In this document: in pieces, positions 8,208 through 16,163 of the stretch | Layout of the letters: every line of letters starts with the position of its first letter | How positions within the stretch are numbered: position 1 is the first letter of the stretch | Assembly: GCA_045114175.1 (NCBI GenBank) | Contig: JBGUJZ010000050.1 | Coordinates: 1 to 17,383 of the forward strand | Reading direction: 5' to 3' | DNA: 17,383 bases | From: Cacconaster sp045114175 | GTDB lineage: Bacteria; Bacteroidota; Bacteroidia; Bacteroidales; UBA932 | Notes under the pieces: generated by a model | What the model saw: the letters and a program-made list of their open reading frames with translations, nothing else | Told to the model about the DNA's origin: nothing | Databases searched by the model: none | Program-made: the position numbers and the translations under genes

Positions 8208-10322
8208 ATGAAAAGATTGTTTTTGACGGCGGCAATGCTGCTGGCGGCCCTGACCCTTTTTGCCGCAAAACCCGTTGAGAAGATTCGCCTGACCGAAGAG
8301 CAGCAGCTCAAAGGGCTGCCGCAGGGCGTGATAGGCCGTTTGCCCATGGCTGTCAAGCTGGAAGGCAAGGGCAACATTGTGCTTTCGGAAGGGAAGGGGC
8401 GCTATGTGCGCTACAATATCTATCAGCAGACCCGCTTCGCGTGCCTCTATTCGGCACCCAAGAAGATGGAGGACTTTGCGCATCCGGTAGAGGGCTGGGT
8501 GAATCCCACCTGGTCTCCGGACTCCACCCGCATTGCCTATACGCTCAACAACGATCTTTATTCCATTGAGGTGGCCACGGGTCGCATCACCCGCCACACT
8601 TGGGATGGCAGTGACCTGATTCTCAACGGCTACGCTTCCTGGGTTTACTTTGAAGAGATCTTCGGCCGCCCCTCCAAATACCGGGCTTTCTGGTGGTCGC
8701 CGGACAGCAAACTGCTGGCCTATTACCGCTTTGACAACGCCCGCGTGCCGATGTTCCCCATCTATCACGCCAACGGCCAGCACGGCTTCCTGAACCAGAC
8801 ACGCTACCCGGCCGCCGGCGATCCGAACCCTGTGGTGAAGATCGGCTTCGTGTCGGTGAACGGGGGAGAGACGGTCTGGGCAGACTTCAATCCGGAGGCT
8901 GACCAGTACTTTGGCATTCCCTTCTGGAGCAGCGACGGAAAACGCTTTATGGTGGCCTGGATGCCCCGTTCGCAGGACGATCTGGAGCTCTTCAGCGTGG
9001 ATCCGCGCACCGGCGCCAAGGTATCGGTTTACAAGGAACACCAGGATTGCTGGATTGACTGGATGGAGGAGATGCTCTTCTCCAAAGAGGGCATCTACAT
9101 TGTCCGCGACTTTTCCGGCTGGCAGCAGATTTACTTCCTCTCGTATGACGGCAAGAAGTTCGAACAGCTCACGGAAGGCCCGAACTGGACCATCAATCTG
9201 CTGAAAGTCAGCAAGAAATATCTCTTCTTTACCGCTAAGCGCGAATCCTCCACGCGTGTGGATATCTACCGCTTGACCCTCAAGAGCAAGGCGTTGGACC
9301 GCATCTCGTGGGGCGATATGAGCTATTCCAACGTGCTGATTTCCGACGATGACTGCGACGTGGTGGCCATCGCCTCCAATACCAAGACCCCGCCGCAGTT
9401 GCGCGCCATCGGCATTCCGCACAGCGGAAGCCTGCTGCAGGCCACCCGCCGCGTGGTTGAAGAGTCGGCAAGCGCTGATTTCCAGAAATATAACTACGCT
9501 ACGGCCGACGTGATCGAGCTCACGATGCGTGATGGCGTGAAGCTGCCCGCCATGGTCGTCTGGCCGGTGGATCTGGATACCACGGCACGGCACAAATACC
9601 CCGTCAAGGCCTTCATCTATGGTGGCCCGGATACGCCGCGCGTTCGCGACACCTGGGGCACGGGCGGCAACCAATGGTGGGCCAACCATGGTGTGATTCA
9701 GGTAGTTCTGGATAACCGCGGCAGCGGCCACCTGGGCAAGAAGGGACTCGAGCAGATCTATCGCCACCTGGGCGACGTGGAGATCCGCGACTTTATTGAC
9801 GGCATCTCTTATTTCCGCGCGCTGCCCTACGTGAATCCGGACAAGATTGGCGTGGAGGGCTTCTCCTTCGGCGGCACCATGACGGCGCTCTGCGTGATGG
9901 AGGGGAGTGACTACTTCAAATACGGCATTGCCGGCGGTGGCGTTTACGACTGGGCGCTCTACGATTCGCACTACACCGAGCGCTACATGGATACCCCGCA
10001 GGACAACCCGGAGGGCTACGCCAATACCCGTGTAACAGACCGTACTGCCAACTATAAAGGCGATAAAACCAATATGTTACGCATCACGCACGGTACTGCG
10101 GACGACAACGTGCACTACCAGAGCACGCTGCACCTGATTGACACGCTGCAGAAGCAGTGCAAGGATTTTGAGCTGATGCTCTATCCGCAGGCGCTGCACG
10201 GCTATCGGATGAAACAGAAATTCCACAGCGACATGCAGGACTACAAGTTCTGGTATCGCTACTTGCTGGATGCGGAACTGCCTGAAACACTGGTGAATTA
10301 CTATACCTACAAGAAGAAATAG
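8208..10322 (+). CDS. DPP-IV-like prolyl oligopeptidase family serine peptidase (S9), exported
   Basis: This exported peptidase probably removes N-terminal dipeptides from peptides (often X-Pro) in the periplasm. The 704-residue protein has a signal peptide (MKRLFLTAAMLLAALTLFAA), a beta-propeller up to about residue 440 and an alpha/beta-hydrolase domain after that. The propeller carries WVYFEEIFG. Aligned to human DPP4 (WVYEEEVF), Glu149 and Glu150 match the pair that binds the substrate amino terminus, with Phe replacing the first Glu. The hydrolase domain has FIYGGP, DNRGSG, the nucleophile Ser553 in GFSFGG, Asp632 in HGTADDNVH and His664 in ALHGY, giving a complete triad. GFSFGG replaces the usual GWSYGG. 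It lies between the zinc peptidase (1 bp) and the mutase gene (4 bp). It could be a related S9 enzyme with altered specificity. Confidence 0.93.
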   Translation: MKRLFLTAAMLLAALTLFAAKPVEKIRLTEEQQLKGLPQGVIGRLPMAVKLEGKGNIVLSEGKGRYVRYNIYQQTRFACLYSAPKKMEDFAHPVEGWVNPTWSPDSTRIAYTLNNDLYSIEVATGRITRHTWDGSDLILNGYASWVYFEEIFGRPSKYRAFWWSPDSKLLAYYRFDNARVPMFPIYHANGQHGFLNQTRYPAAGDPNPVVKIGFVSVNGGETVWADFNPEADQYFGIPFWSSDGKRFMVAWMPRSQDDLELFSVDPRTGAKVSVYKEHQDCWIDWMEEMLFSKEGIYIVRDFSGWQQIYFLSYDGKKFEQLTEGPNWTINLLKVSKKYLFFTAKRESSTRVDIYRLTLKSKALDRISWGDMSYSNVLISDDDCDVVAIASNTKTPPQLRAIGIPHSGSLLQATRRVVEESASADFQKYNYATADVIELTMRDGVKLPAMVVWPVDLDTTARHKYPVKAFIYGGPDTPRVRDTWGTGGNQWWANHGVIQVVLDNRGSGHLGKKGLEQIYRHLGDVEIRDFIDGISYFRALPYVNPDKIGVEGFSFGGTMTALCVMEGSDYFKYGIAGGGVYDWALYDSHYTERYMDTPQDNPEGYANTRVTDRTANYKGDKTNMLRITHGTADDNVHYQSTLHLIDTLQKQCKDFELMLYPQALHGYRMKQKFHSDMQDYKFWYRYLLDAELPETLVNYYTYKKK

Positions 10323-10326
10323 CATC

Positions 10327-11982
10327 ATGGAGAAAGATTATCGTGCCGTGGCCGCCGAATGGATGGGGCCCGAGTATGACGAAGCCACGCGGAAAGAGGT
10401 GTTCGACCTCTTCCAGGGCGATGAAAAAGAGTTGGAAGACCGATTCTACCGGACGCTGGAGTTCGGTACGGGCGGACTTCGCGGCGTGCTGGGTGCCGGT
10501 ACCAACCGGATGAACCGCTACACCGTCTCGATGGCAACGCAGGGCCTGGCCAACTACCTGAAACAGCAGTTCCCCGATGGTTCGTCGGTGGCCATCTCCT
10601 ACGACAGCCGCCACTGCAGCCGGGAGTTCGCGATGATCTCCGCCAAAGTGCTGTTGTCCAACGGGATCCGTGCCTATATCTTCGATAATATCCGGCCTAC
10701 GCCGGAGCTGTCGTTCGCTATCCGCCACCTGGGGTGCCAGGCCGGCATTATGGTGACCGCTTCGCACAATCCCAAGGAGTACAACGGCTACAAAGTCTTC
10801 TGGGCCGACGGTGCGCAGATTACCCCGCCGCACGATCGGAATATCATTGCCGAGGTGGGCAAGATCGCTTCGCCCGCCGATGTCCTGCTGGACGAATCGC
10901 TCCACCCGGAAGGGATTGGTGCAGAGGTAGATGAGGCTTACCTGAAGGCAATCCTTTCGCTGATGCGCTCGCCGGAGAGCGTGTCGCGTCATGCGGACCT
11001 GAAGATGGTTTACACCCCGCTGCACGGCACGGGTGTGCGGCTGATTCCCGCCGCGCTGCATCGCTTGGGCTTCAAACAGGTCTATAACGTGCCCGAGCAG
11101 GATATTTCCGACGGCGATTTCCCCACCGTGGCATCGCCCAACCCCGAGGAGAAGGCCGCTATGGCCCTTGCGATGGCCCGTGCGGAAGAGGTGGGTGCCG
11201 AGCTGGTGATGGCCTCCGATCCGGATGCCGACCGCGTGGGTGCTGCCGTCCGCGACGCTTCCGGCGCGTTGGTGCAGTTGAACGGCAACCAGACGGCCTC
11301 CATTCTGACCGCCTACCTGCTGGATCGCTGGAAAGCCGCTGGCGCACTGAATGATACGACCTATTGCATCAAGACCATCGTCACGACGAACCTCATTGCC
11401 GATATCTGCCGCCACTACGGCGTCAAGTGCCACGAGGTGCTGACCGGTTTCAAGTATATCGCCGAGGTAGTCCGCTGGAATGAAGGGAAGGGGACCTTTA
11501 TCTGCGGTGGCGAAGAGAGTTACGGCTTCAATGCGGGCGAATATGTCCGCGACAAGGATGCCGTGGTGACCTGCTCGCTGCTGGCGGAATGTGCGGCTTG
11601 GCTCGCAGACCAGGGCAAGACCCTCTGGAGCTATCTGCAGGCGATTTACGAGGCTTACGGCTACTACCGCGAATCGCTGCGCTCCGTCACCATGAAGGGC
11701 AAAGACGGCGTGGCGGCCATTCAGGCGCTGATGGTGCAGTATCGCTCCAACCCGCCGCGCGAGATTGGCGGCGAAAAGGTGCTGCGCGTGGTGGATTACC
11801 TGGAGCCCGAAAAGACCGGGCTGCCCAAGTCTAACGTGCTGCAGTTCTTCACCCAGAGCGGCGTGGTGTCGGTTCGCCCGTCGGGCACCGAACCCAAGAT
11901 CAAATACTATTACGGCGTGCGGGGCGCCAGTGCAGCTGCGGCGGACGCGCTGCTCGCAGCGCTGGAATCCTTTGGAGCATAG
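10327..11982 (+). CDS. Phospho-sugar mutase (phosphoglucomutase/phosphomannomutase family)
   Basis: This alpha-D-phosphohexomutase interconverts hexose 1- and 6-phosphates, and some relatives act on pentose phosphates. All four family signatures are present in the 551-residue protein. These are the catalytic phosphoserine loop TASHNP (144-149, Ser146), the metal-binding loop DPDADR (298-303), the sugar-binding GGEESYGF (394-401) and the phosphate-binding RPSGTEPK (517-524). The N-terminal FGTGGLRG (46-53) and an architecture longer than the 450-residue GlmM/ManB type place it with the PGM2/PgcA-like group (glucose- or pentose-phosphate mutases). It is somewhat short for that group. Exact substrate is not decided by the motifs, so I give no symbol. 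It starts 4 bp after the peptidase gene and ends 6 bp before maf. Confidence 0.93.
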   Translation: MEKDYRAVAAEWMGPEYDEATRKEVFDLFQGDEKELEDRFYRTLEFGTGGLRGVLGAGTNRMNRYTVSMATQGLANYLKQQFPDGSSVAISYDSRHCSREFAMISAKVLLSNGIRAYIFDNIRPTPELSFAIRHLGCQAGIMVTASHNPKEYNGYKVFWADGAQITPPHDRNIIAEVGKIASPADVLLDESLHPEGIGAEVDEAYLKAILSLMRSPESVSRHADLKMVYTPLHGTGVRLIPAALHRLGFKQVYNVPEQDISDGDFPTVASPNPEEKAAMALAMARAEEVGAELVMASDPDADRVGAAVRDASGALVQLNGNQTASILTAYLLDRWKAAGALNDTTYCIKTIVTTNLIADICRHYGVKCHEVLTGFKYIAEVVRWNEGKGTFICGGEESYGFNAGEYVRDKDAVVTCSLLAECAAWLADQGKTLWSYLQAIYEAYGYYRESLRSVTMKGKDGVAAIQALMVQYRSNPPREIGGEKVLRVVDYLEPEKTGLPKSNVLQFFTQSGVVSVRPSGTEPKIKYYYGVRGASAAAADALLAALESFGA

Positions 11983-11988
11983 CGGATT

Positions 11989-12591
11989 ATGAGTCAGTTG
12001 CGCGTCATACTATCGTCCCATTCGCCGCGCAGGCGGGAATTGCTCGCCGCACTCGACGTCCCCTTCACGGTGGAGGTCGGGCCGGATGCGCCCGAGCGCT
12101 ACGACGATGCCCTGCCGCACCGCGGGATCCCCGAGTTCCTCTCGCGCGGCAAGTCGCTGGCCTTCCATCGGCCGCTGGCCGACGATGAGGTGCTGCTGAC
12201 CGCAGATACGCTGGTGATGCTGCCCGGAGCAGGGGAAGACCCGCTGGAACGGGCTGAGATTCTGGGCAAGCCGGCCTCCCGCGAGGATGCCTTTGCGATG
12301 CTGCGCGCACTCTCCGGCCGCACGCACTACGTGCTGACCGGCGTCACCCTGCGAACAAACCGCGAAATCCGCTCTTTTACAGACGTTACCGAGGTGGATG
12401 TGTGTTGCCTCACCGACGCGGAGATCGCTTACTACGTGGACCGTTACAGGCCTTACGACAAGGCTGGGGCCTACGGGGTGCAGGAGTGGTTCGGCCATGC
12501 CTGCATTTCCGGCATCCGCGGATCCTATTTCAATGTAATGGGGCTGCCCGTGCACCGGGTCTATGAAGCCCTGAAGGAGATTGGCTTATGA
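11989..12591 (+). CDS. maf: Maf-like nucleoside triphosphate pyrophosphatase
   Basis: Maf proteins hydrolyse non-canonical or excess nucleoside triphosphates (dTTP, UTP, modified nucleotides) to monophosphates, a cytoplasmic house-cleaning role. The 200-residue protein shows SSHSPRRRELL (9-19), the catalytic-region TADT (71-74), GKPASREDAFAML (93-105), LSGRTHYVLTGV, and DKAGAYGVQEW (157-167) followed by SGSYFN-like SYFNVMGLP. The short TADT strand is followed by an extra acidic loop (about 78-92, GAGEDPLERAE) that I remember as shorter in relatives. The gene overlaps dtd by 4 bp (ATGA), suggesting coupled translation of two quality-control enzymes. The dTTP/UTP (YhdE) type is likely from overall similarity but not proven. 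Confidence 0.93.
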   Translation: MSQLRVILSSHSPRRRELLAALDVPFTVEVGPDAPERYDDALPHRGIPEFLSRGKSLAFHRPLADDEVLLTADTLVMLPGAGEDPLERAEILGKPASREDAFAMLRALSGRTHYVLTGVTLRTNREIRSFTDVTEVDVCCLTDAEIAYYVDRYRPYDKAGAYGVQEWFGHACISGIRGSYFNVMGLPVHRVYEALKEIGL

Positions 12592-13040
12592 GACTTGTCA
12601 TACAACGGGTACGGGAAGCGGCGGTGGATATCGCCGGAAAGCGCGTGGCCGAAATCGGCCCCGGCCTGATGATTCTGGTTGGCGTAGAAAACGGTGATAC
12701 AGAGGAAGATGTGCGCTGGCTGGCGGCCAAGACCGCGGCACTGCGCATCTTCGACGATGAGGCCGGTGTGATGAACCGCAGTGTGGCGGAGGCGGGAGGA
12801 GGCCTGCTGGCCGTCTCGCAGTTCACCCTGATGGCCTCCACGCGCAAAGGCAACCGCCCCTCGTATATCCGTGCCGCCGGCCACGAACTGGCGGTTCCGC
12901 TCTATGAACGCTATTGCGAACTGCTTGCCGAGGCTGCAGGCCGTCTCGTGGCCCGCGGCGTCTTTGGCGCCGATATGCAGGTCTCGCTGATCAATGACGG
13001 CCCCGTAACCATTATCATCGATTCGCATCTCAAGGAGTAA
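12588..13040 (+). CDS. dtd: D-aminoacyl-tRNA deacylase
   Basis: Dtd frees tRNAs mischarged with D-amino acids (and glycine on tRNA-Ala), protecting translation fidelity in the cytoplasm as a homodimer. The 150-residue protein is of normal length and aligns from end to end by eye. It has MRLVIQRV, ALRIFDDEAG, MNRSV, the active-site SQFTL (77-81), KGNRPSY (87-93) and the cross-subunit Gly-cisPro motif NDGPVTI (136-142). The ATG overlaps the maf stop (ATGA, 12588-12591). It is followed after 3 bp by the acyltransferase gene. Confidence 0.97.
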   Translation: MRLVIQRVREAAVDIAGKRVAEIGPGLMILVGVENGDTEEDVRWLAAKTAALRIFDDEAGVMNRSVAEAGGGLLAVSQFTLMASTRKGNRPSYIRAAGHELAVPLYERYCELLAEAAGRLVARGVFGADMQVSLINDGPVTIIIDSHLKE

Positions 13041-13043
13041 CGG

Positions 13044-14048
13044 ATGGTGGCGCAGGGCGACAAACGGATCAACTGGCTTCTGATCTTGCAGGGTTGGGCC
13101 ATGCTGTGGGTGGTGATCGGTCACGCTCCGCTCGGTGAGCCGTGCACCGGACCGCTCTGGGAAACAGCGCTTTACCGCTTTTCCTACTCCTTCCACATGC
13201 CGCTCTTTATGCTGGTTTCCGGCTGGCTGTTCTATCGCACGCGACTTGCAGATTCCCGCTGGAGCTATGGTGCTGTGTTGCGCGACAAGGCGCTCCGCAT
13301 CCTGCTGCCGGGCCTCGTCTTCAGCCTGGTGGCTTTTGCCGTAAAGATTGCCTTCCCCGGCGAAATGAACCGGCAGGTGTCTCTCTCCACGGCGGGCGTT
13401 CTGCACTCATATCTCTATCCGTATGACAACCCGCTGCGTGAGTTGTGGTTCCTCGTCACCCTTTTCTGGATGTTCGCGCTGCTGCCGCTCTGGCGCGTGA
13501 CGCTGCGCCGCAAGTGGGGGATGTGGCTGACCGTTGCGCTGTTGGTGGCCCTTTGGTTCTTCCCGCTCCGCACCGGCCTGCTCTGCCTGGATCGCGTCTG
13601 CACGCATGCCATCTGGTTCTATCTGGGGCTCGTGATTTCGCGTGAAGAATACGTGGAGCGCGCCTTCTCCGTGCGGCCGTGGCTGACGGTGCTCATCGGC
13701 GTAGCTATCTATGCAATAGGACTTTACACGCTGCCCATCGTGACCACGGCGGGTGGTATTCTGCTCTCTTTTGGCCTGGCCTTGCTGGCAGACCGTTTCC
13801 TGCCGCGCCTCTTCTTCAGCTTCCGCGACTATACCTACCAGATCTTCCTGATGGGCATCTTTGCGCAGATGCTCGTCAAGATACTGTATCGCCACACGTT
13901 GGCCTCCTGGCCTTATCTGCTGGTCTGGCTGCTCTGCGTAGGGGTAGGCCTCTACATTCCGGTCCTCATCGTGCGGCTCGTTGAACGTATCCCGTTCCGC
14001 CCGCTCGCCCTTTGCATCGGCCTCCGTGGCCCCAAGAAATCCAAATAA
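13044..14048 (+). CDS. Membrane acyltransferase, acyltransferase-3 family
   Basis: The 334-residue polytopic protein (about ten helices) opens with DKRINWLLILQGWAMLWVVIGHAPLG, in parts RINWLLILQGWAM and WVVIGHAPL. This is the acyltransferase_3 (OafA/WecH/NolL-like) signature with the essential His27. A second hallmark, FHMPLFMLVSGWLFYR, is at 50-65. Such proteins transfer acyl groups, often acetyl or succinyl, to cell-surface or periplasmic glycans in the inner membrane. The acceptor here cannot be identified; there is no glycan cluster immediately around it, although an O-antigen ligase-like gene lies about 12 kb to the left. It starts 3 bp after dtd and is followed after 6 bp by the small exported protein. 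Confidence 0.85.
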   Translation: MVAQGDKRINWLLILQGWAMLWVVIGHAPLGEPCTGPLWETALYRFSYSFHMPLFMLVSGWLFYRTRLADSRWSYGAVLRDKALRILLPGLVFSLVAFAVKIAFPGEMNRQVSLSTAGVLHSYLYPYDNPLRELWFLVTLFWMFALLPLWRVTLRRKWGMWLTVALLVALWFFPLRTGLLCLDRVCTHAIWFYLGLVISREEYVERAFSVRPWLTVLIGVAIYAIGLYTLPIVTTAGGILLSFGLALLADRFLPRLFFSFRDYTYQIFLMGIFAQMLVKILYRHTLASWPYLLVWLLCVGVGLYIPVLIVRLVERIPFRPLALCIGLRGPKKSK

Positions 14049-14054
14049 TTGATT

Positions 14055-14690
14055 ATGAAGCGCTTTTACTTCGCACTGCTGGCTTTATTCTGTGCTCTCG
14101 CAATGGCCGCTGCACAGACCCCGGAAGAGATTGTCTCCAAAATGGACAAGGCGATGGAGGTGCGCCAGAAGGAGGGCGTGGCCATGACAATGGATGCCAA
14201 GATTCCCATCATGGGCACTGTCTCCACCAGAAGCTGGATGCGAGACAAGAGATCCCGCATGGAGGTTAAAATGATGGGCGTTCCGATGATTACCTGGGTG
14301 GCCGACAGCACCGAATGGACCTACAATACCAAGAAGAACGAGGTGGAAATCAAAACGTTGCCCAATCTGCAGTCCGGCGCGAAGTCTGAATCGGAAGGCG
14401 ACATCTCGATGCTCAGCGGCATCGTGGAAGGCTTTGATTTCGCCATCCAGAAGGAGACTCCGGACGAATGGCACATCCGCTGCACCCGCAGCAAAAACAC
14501 GGACGACAAGGATACTCCCAAAACCATGAATCTGGTTGTAGCCAAGGCCACTTTCCTGCCCATCAGCCTCAGTTTCAAGGCCTCCGGCATCAGCGTTTCC
14601 CTCCACGACATCACCTTCGGCGTCCCCCTCAGCAAAGTCACCTTCAACCCCGCCGACTACCCCACCGCCACCATTATTGACAAACGTTAG
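14055..14690 (+). CDS. Small exported LolA-like protein
   Basis: The 211-residue protein starts with a clear signal peptide (MKRFYFALLALFCALAMAAA, cleavage before QTPEE). The mature part is beta-rich and has the pattern of LolA/outer-membrane lipoprotein-sorting folds: an N-terminal helix (EEIVSKMDKAM), strands ending in SWMRDKRSRMEV, VADSTEWTYNTKKNEVEI, and a C-terminal LHDITFGVPLSKVTFNP. LolA proteins ferry lipoproteins across the periplasm, but this assignment rests on fold-like pattern only, so a general periplasmic lipid-binding protein is equally possible. ATG 14055 is preferred to an in-frame TTG at 14049. It is last in the rightward array, and its TAG interlocks with the stop of the opposing gene. 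Confidence 0.65.
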   Translation: MKRFYFALLALFCALAMAAAQTPEEIVSKMDKAMEVRQKEGVAMTMDAKIPIMGTVSTRSWMRDKRSRMEVKMMGVPMITWVADSTEWTYNTKKNEVEIKTLPNLQSGAKSESEGDISMLSGIVEGFDFAIQKETPDEWHIRCTRSKNTDDKDTPKTMNLVVAKATFLPISLSFKASGISVSLHDITFGVPLSKVTFNPADYPTATIIDKR

Positions 14691-16150
14691 AGTTCGTTGA
14701 TGGACTGGATGCCGTCGCGGGAGAGGACGATGCGGAAGTGCTTGTAGTCGGTTTCGCCGGCGTGGTTATACTGCAAGACGCAGTGGAGATGGTACTGCTT
14801 GGGGCAGGCGACCGTGCGGACCTGGCCGTCGGCGTCCAGATAGGGGACATTCACCTCGGGATTGTCCATCATCCGCAGGAAGGACTGCACCTGGAGGCGG
14901 AAGATGTCGTTAATGCCGCTGAATTCGTAGCCCATGCCTTTCTCCATCTCGTCACGGTCAATGTGTACGCGCTTGCGATAGAGGATGACATTCTCGTTGC
15001 GGACGCGCGGATCGGCCTCGAAGAAGGGGCCGGTAGCGCGGATGGCGGCTACCTCTGCGGGAATCTTCTCTTTGGCAATGAAGTCCATACCTTCCTTCAG
15101 CCAGCCGATTTTGCGGCCGTCCAGTGAGACCTTCGCCTTGTTGTCATAGTACTTGCTGCCTACGCGGTGGGCGAACCAGTAACGCATCAGTTCCTTGATG
15201 CGATCTTTCATCATATAGCTGATAATCAGCGCGATGAAGAGTGGCCAAGTGAGGTTGCCAAAGGTTCGCTGGAAGCCCCAGGCAATCACTGTGGCAAAGA
15301 GCATGGCGATGCCGGCGGCCACACTGTACCAGGCCTGTTCGGCCACGACGCCGTCGCGTCGCTTGGGGAAGCGGAGGAAGAGCTGGCTCTCCACAAGGCG
15401 CTTGAGAACCCGCTGGCGGTGGATATAGGCATTGTTGGCCTTGCCGTCGTTCTCTTTGAGTGGCAGGTAGCCGCGGGCGTTGCAGACCGATTCCACTTCG
15501 CGAACCACGCCCACGAGGCGGGTGCGGCAATCCTCCACGGAGCCGATGCCGGCAGCATCGACGGAGGAGATGAGTTTCAGCACATTTTCCAGCACGTTCT
15601 TGCAGAGGAACTCTCCGCAGTAGTCAAACATCCGCAGCGCGTCAGAAACCTGCGCTGTGGGGACGTTGATGATGTCGTGGACCGAATAGTACTTTTCTAC
15701 GATATCGCGCGCATTTGCCGCAAAACGGGCCGCTAAACGGGCTGTTTCATGGCTGTCCGGGCGGGAGAGCGCATAGTTCAGTTCGTCGCGCAGCGCACTC
15801 TTGACGATGGCGGCAAAGAGTTTGACGTGGTACTCCCAGGCTGCGATGTGTGTGCGGGTAGGGTCGGAAGCCATCGCGCCGGCCGATTCGGTCAACTTGC
15901 GGAAGGGGATAGCCTCGCCGCCCACGATGTCGCGCAGCAGGAAGTGCGGCGTGATGAGACGGATATTGGACTTGACGTCCTTGTAGAAATCCTGTTTGGT
16001 ATAGGTGGATGAATTGATATCCAGACTGCTGGGCACGAAGAGCCATACGCCTACGGTAAAGTCGTTCTTGCGCATCTTGCGGCGCGCCACGAACCCCACC
16101 TTGAACTCGATGGAAAAGCGGTCGTGAATCTTGGTCTTGATATCAATCAT
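14687..16150 (-). CDS. Conserved-looking membrane protein of unknown function (487 aa)
   Basis: I do not recognise this protein. It has a long N-terminal soluble region (1-270), a tight pair of membrane helices at about 273-294 and 300-316, and a C-terminal soluble region (317-487). The positive-inside rule (KRRDG before TM1, KDRIKELMRYWFAHR after TM2) suggests both large regions are cytoplasmic, joined by a hairpin. The N-terminal part is rich in charged helices (about 100-270). The C-terminal part has alternating strand-like segments (ENVILYRKRVHIDRDEMEKG in part; YHLHCVLQYNHAG). No nucleotide-binding, protease or metal motif stands out. Composition and codon use look native, so it is not a spurious frame. 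It follows the DASS transporter gene by 13 bp, probably in the same transcript. Confidence 0.85.
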   Translation of the reverse strand: MIDIKTKIHDRFSIEFKVGFVARRKMRKNDFTVGVWLFVPSSLDINSSTYTKQDFYKDVKSNIRLITPHFLLRDIVGGEAIPFRKLTESAGAMASDPTRTHIAAWEYHVKLFAAIVKSALRDELNYALSRPDSHETARLAARFAANARDIVEKYYSVHDIINVPTAQVSDALRMFDYCGEFLCKNVLENVLKLISSVDAAGIGSVEDCRTRLVGVVREVESVCNARGYLPLKENDGKANNAYIHRQRVLKRLVESQLFLRFPKRRDGVVAEQAWYSVAAGIAMLFATVIAWGFQRTFGNLTWPLFIALIISYMMKDRIKELMRYWFAHRVGSKYYDNKAKVSLDGRKIGWLKEGMDFIAKEKIPAEVAAIRATGPFFEADPRVRNENVILYRKRVHIDRDEMEKGMGYEFSGINDIFRLQVQSFLRMMDNPEVNVPYLDADGQVRTVACPKQYHLHCVLQYNHAGETDYKHFRIVLSRDGIQSINEL

Positions 16151-16163
16151 GGCGAAAAGTCAA

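Noticed and set aside
8184..9971. A 595-codon minus-strand open frame opposite the DPP-IV-like gene, and similar ones at 6028-7308 and 10084-11433
   Set aside because: Each lies wholly opposite a well supported gene and reads as antisense composition; no start signal or homology is visible.
14049..14054. TTG start for the LolA-like gene right after the acyltransferase stop
   Set aside because: ATG 14055 gives a standard signal peptide starting MKRF, and TTG is a rarer start.
14683..14698. Inverted repeat AACG/CGTT around the interlocking stop codons as a terminator
   Set aside because: The stem is only 4 bp with an 8-base loop and has no T-run on either side.
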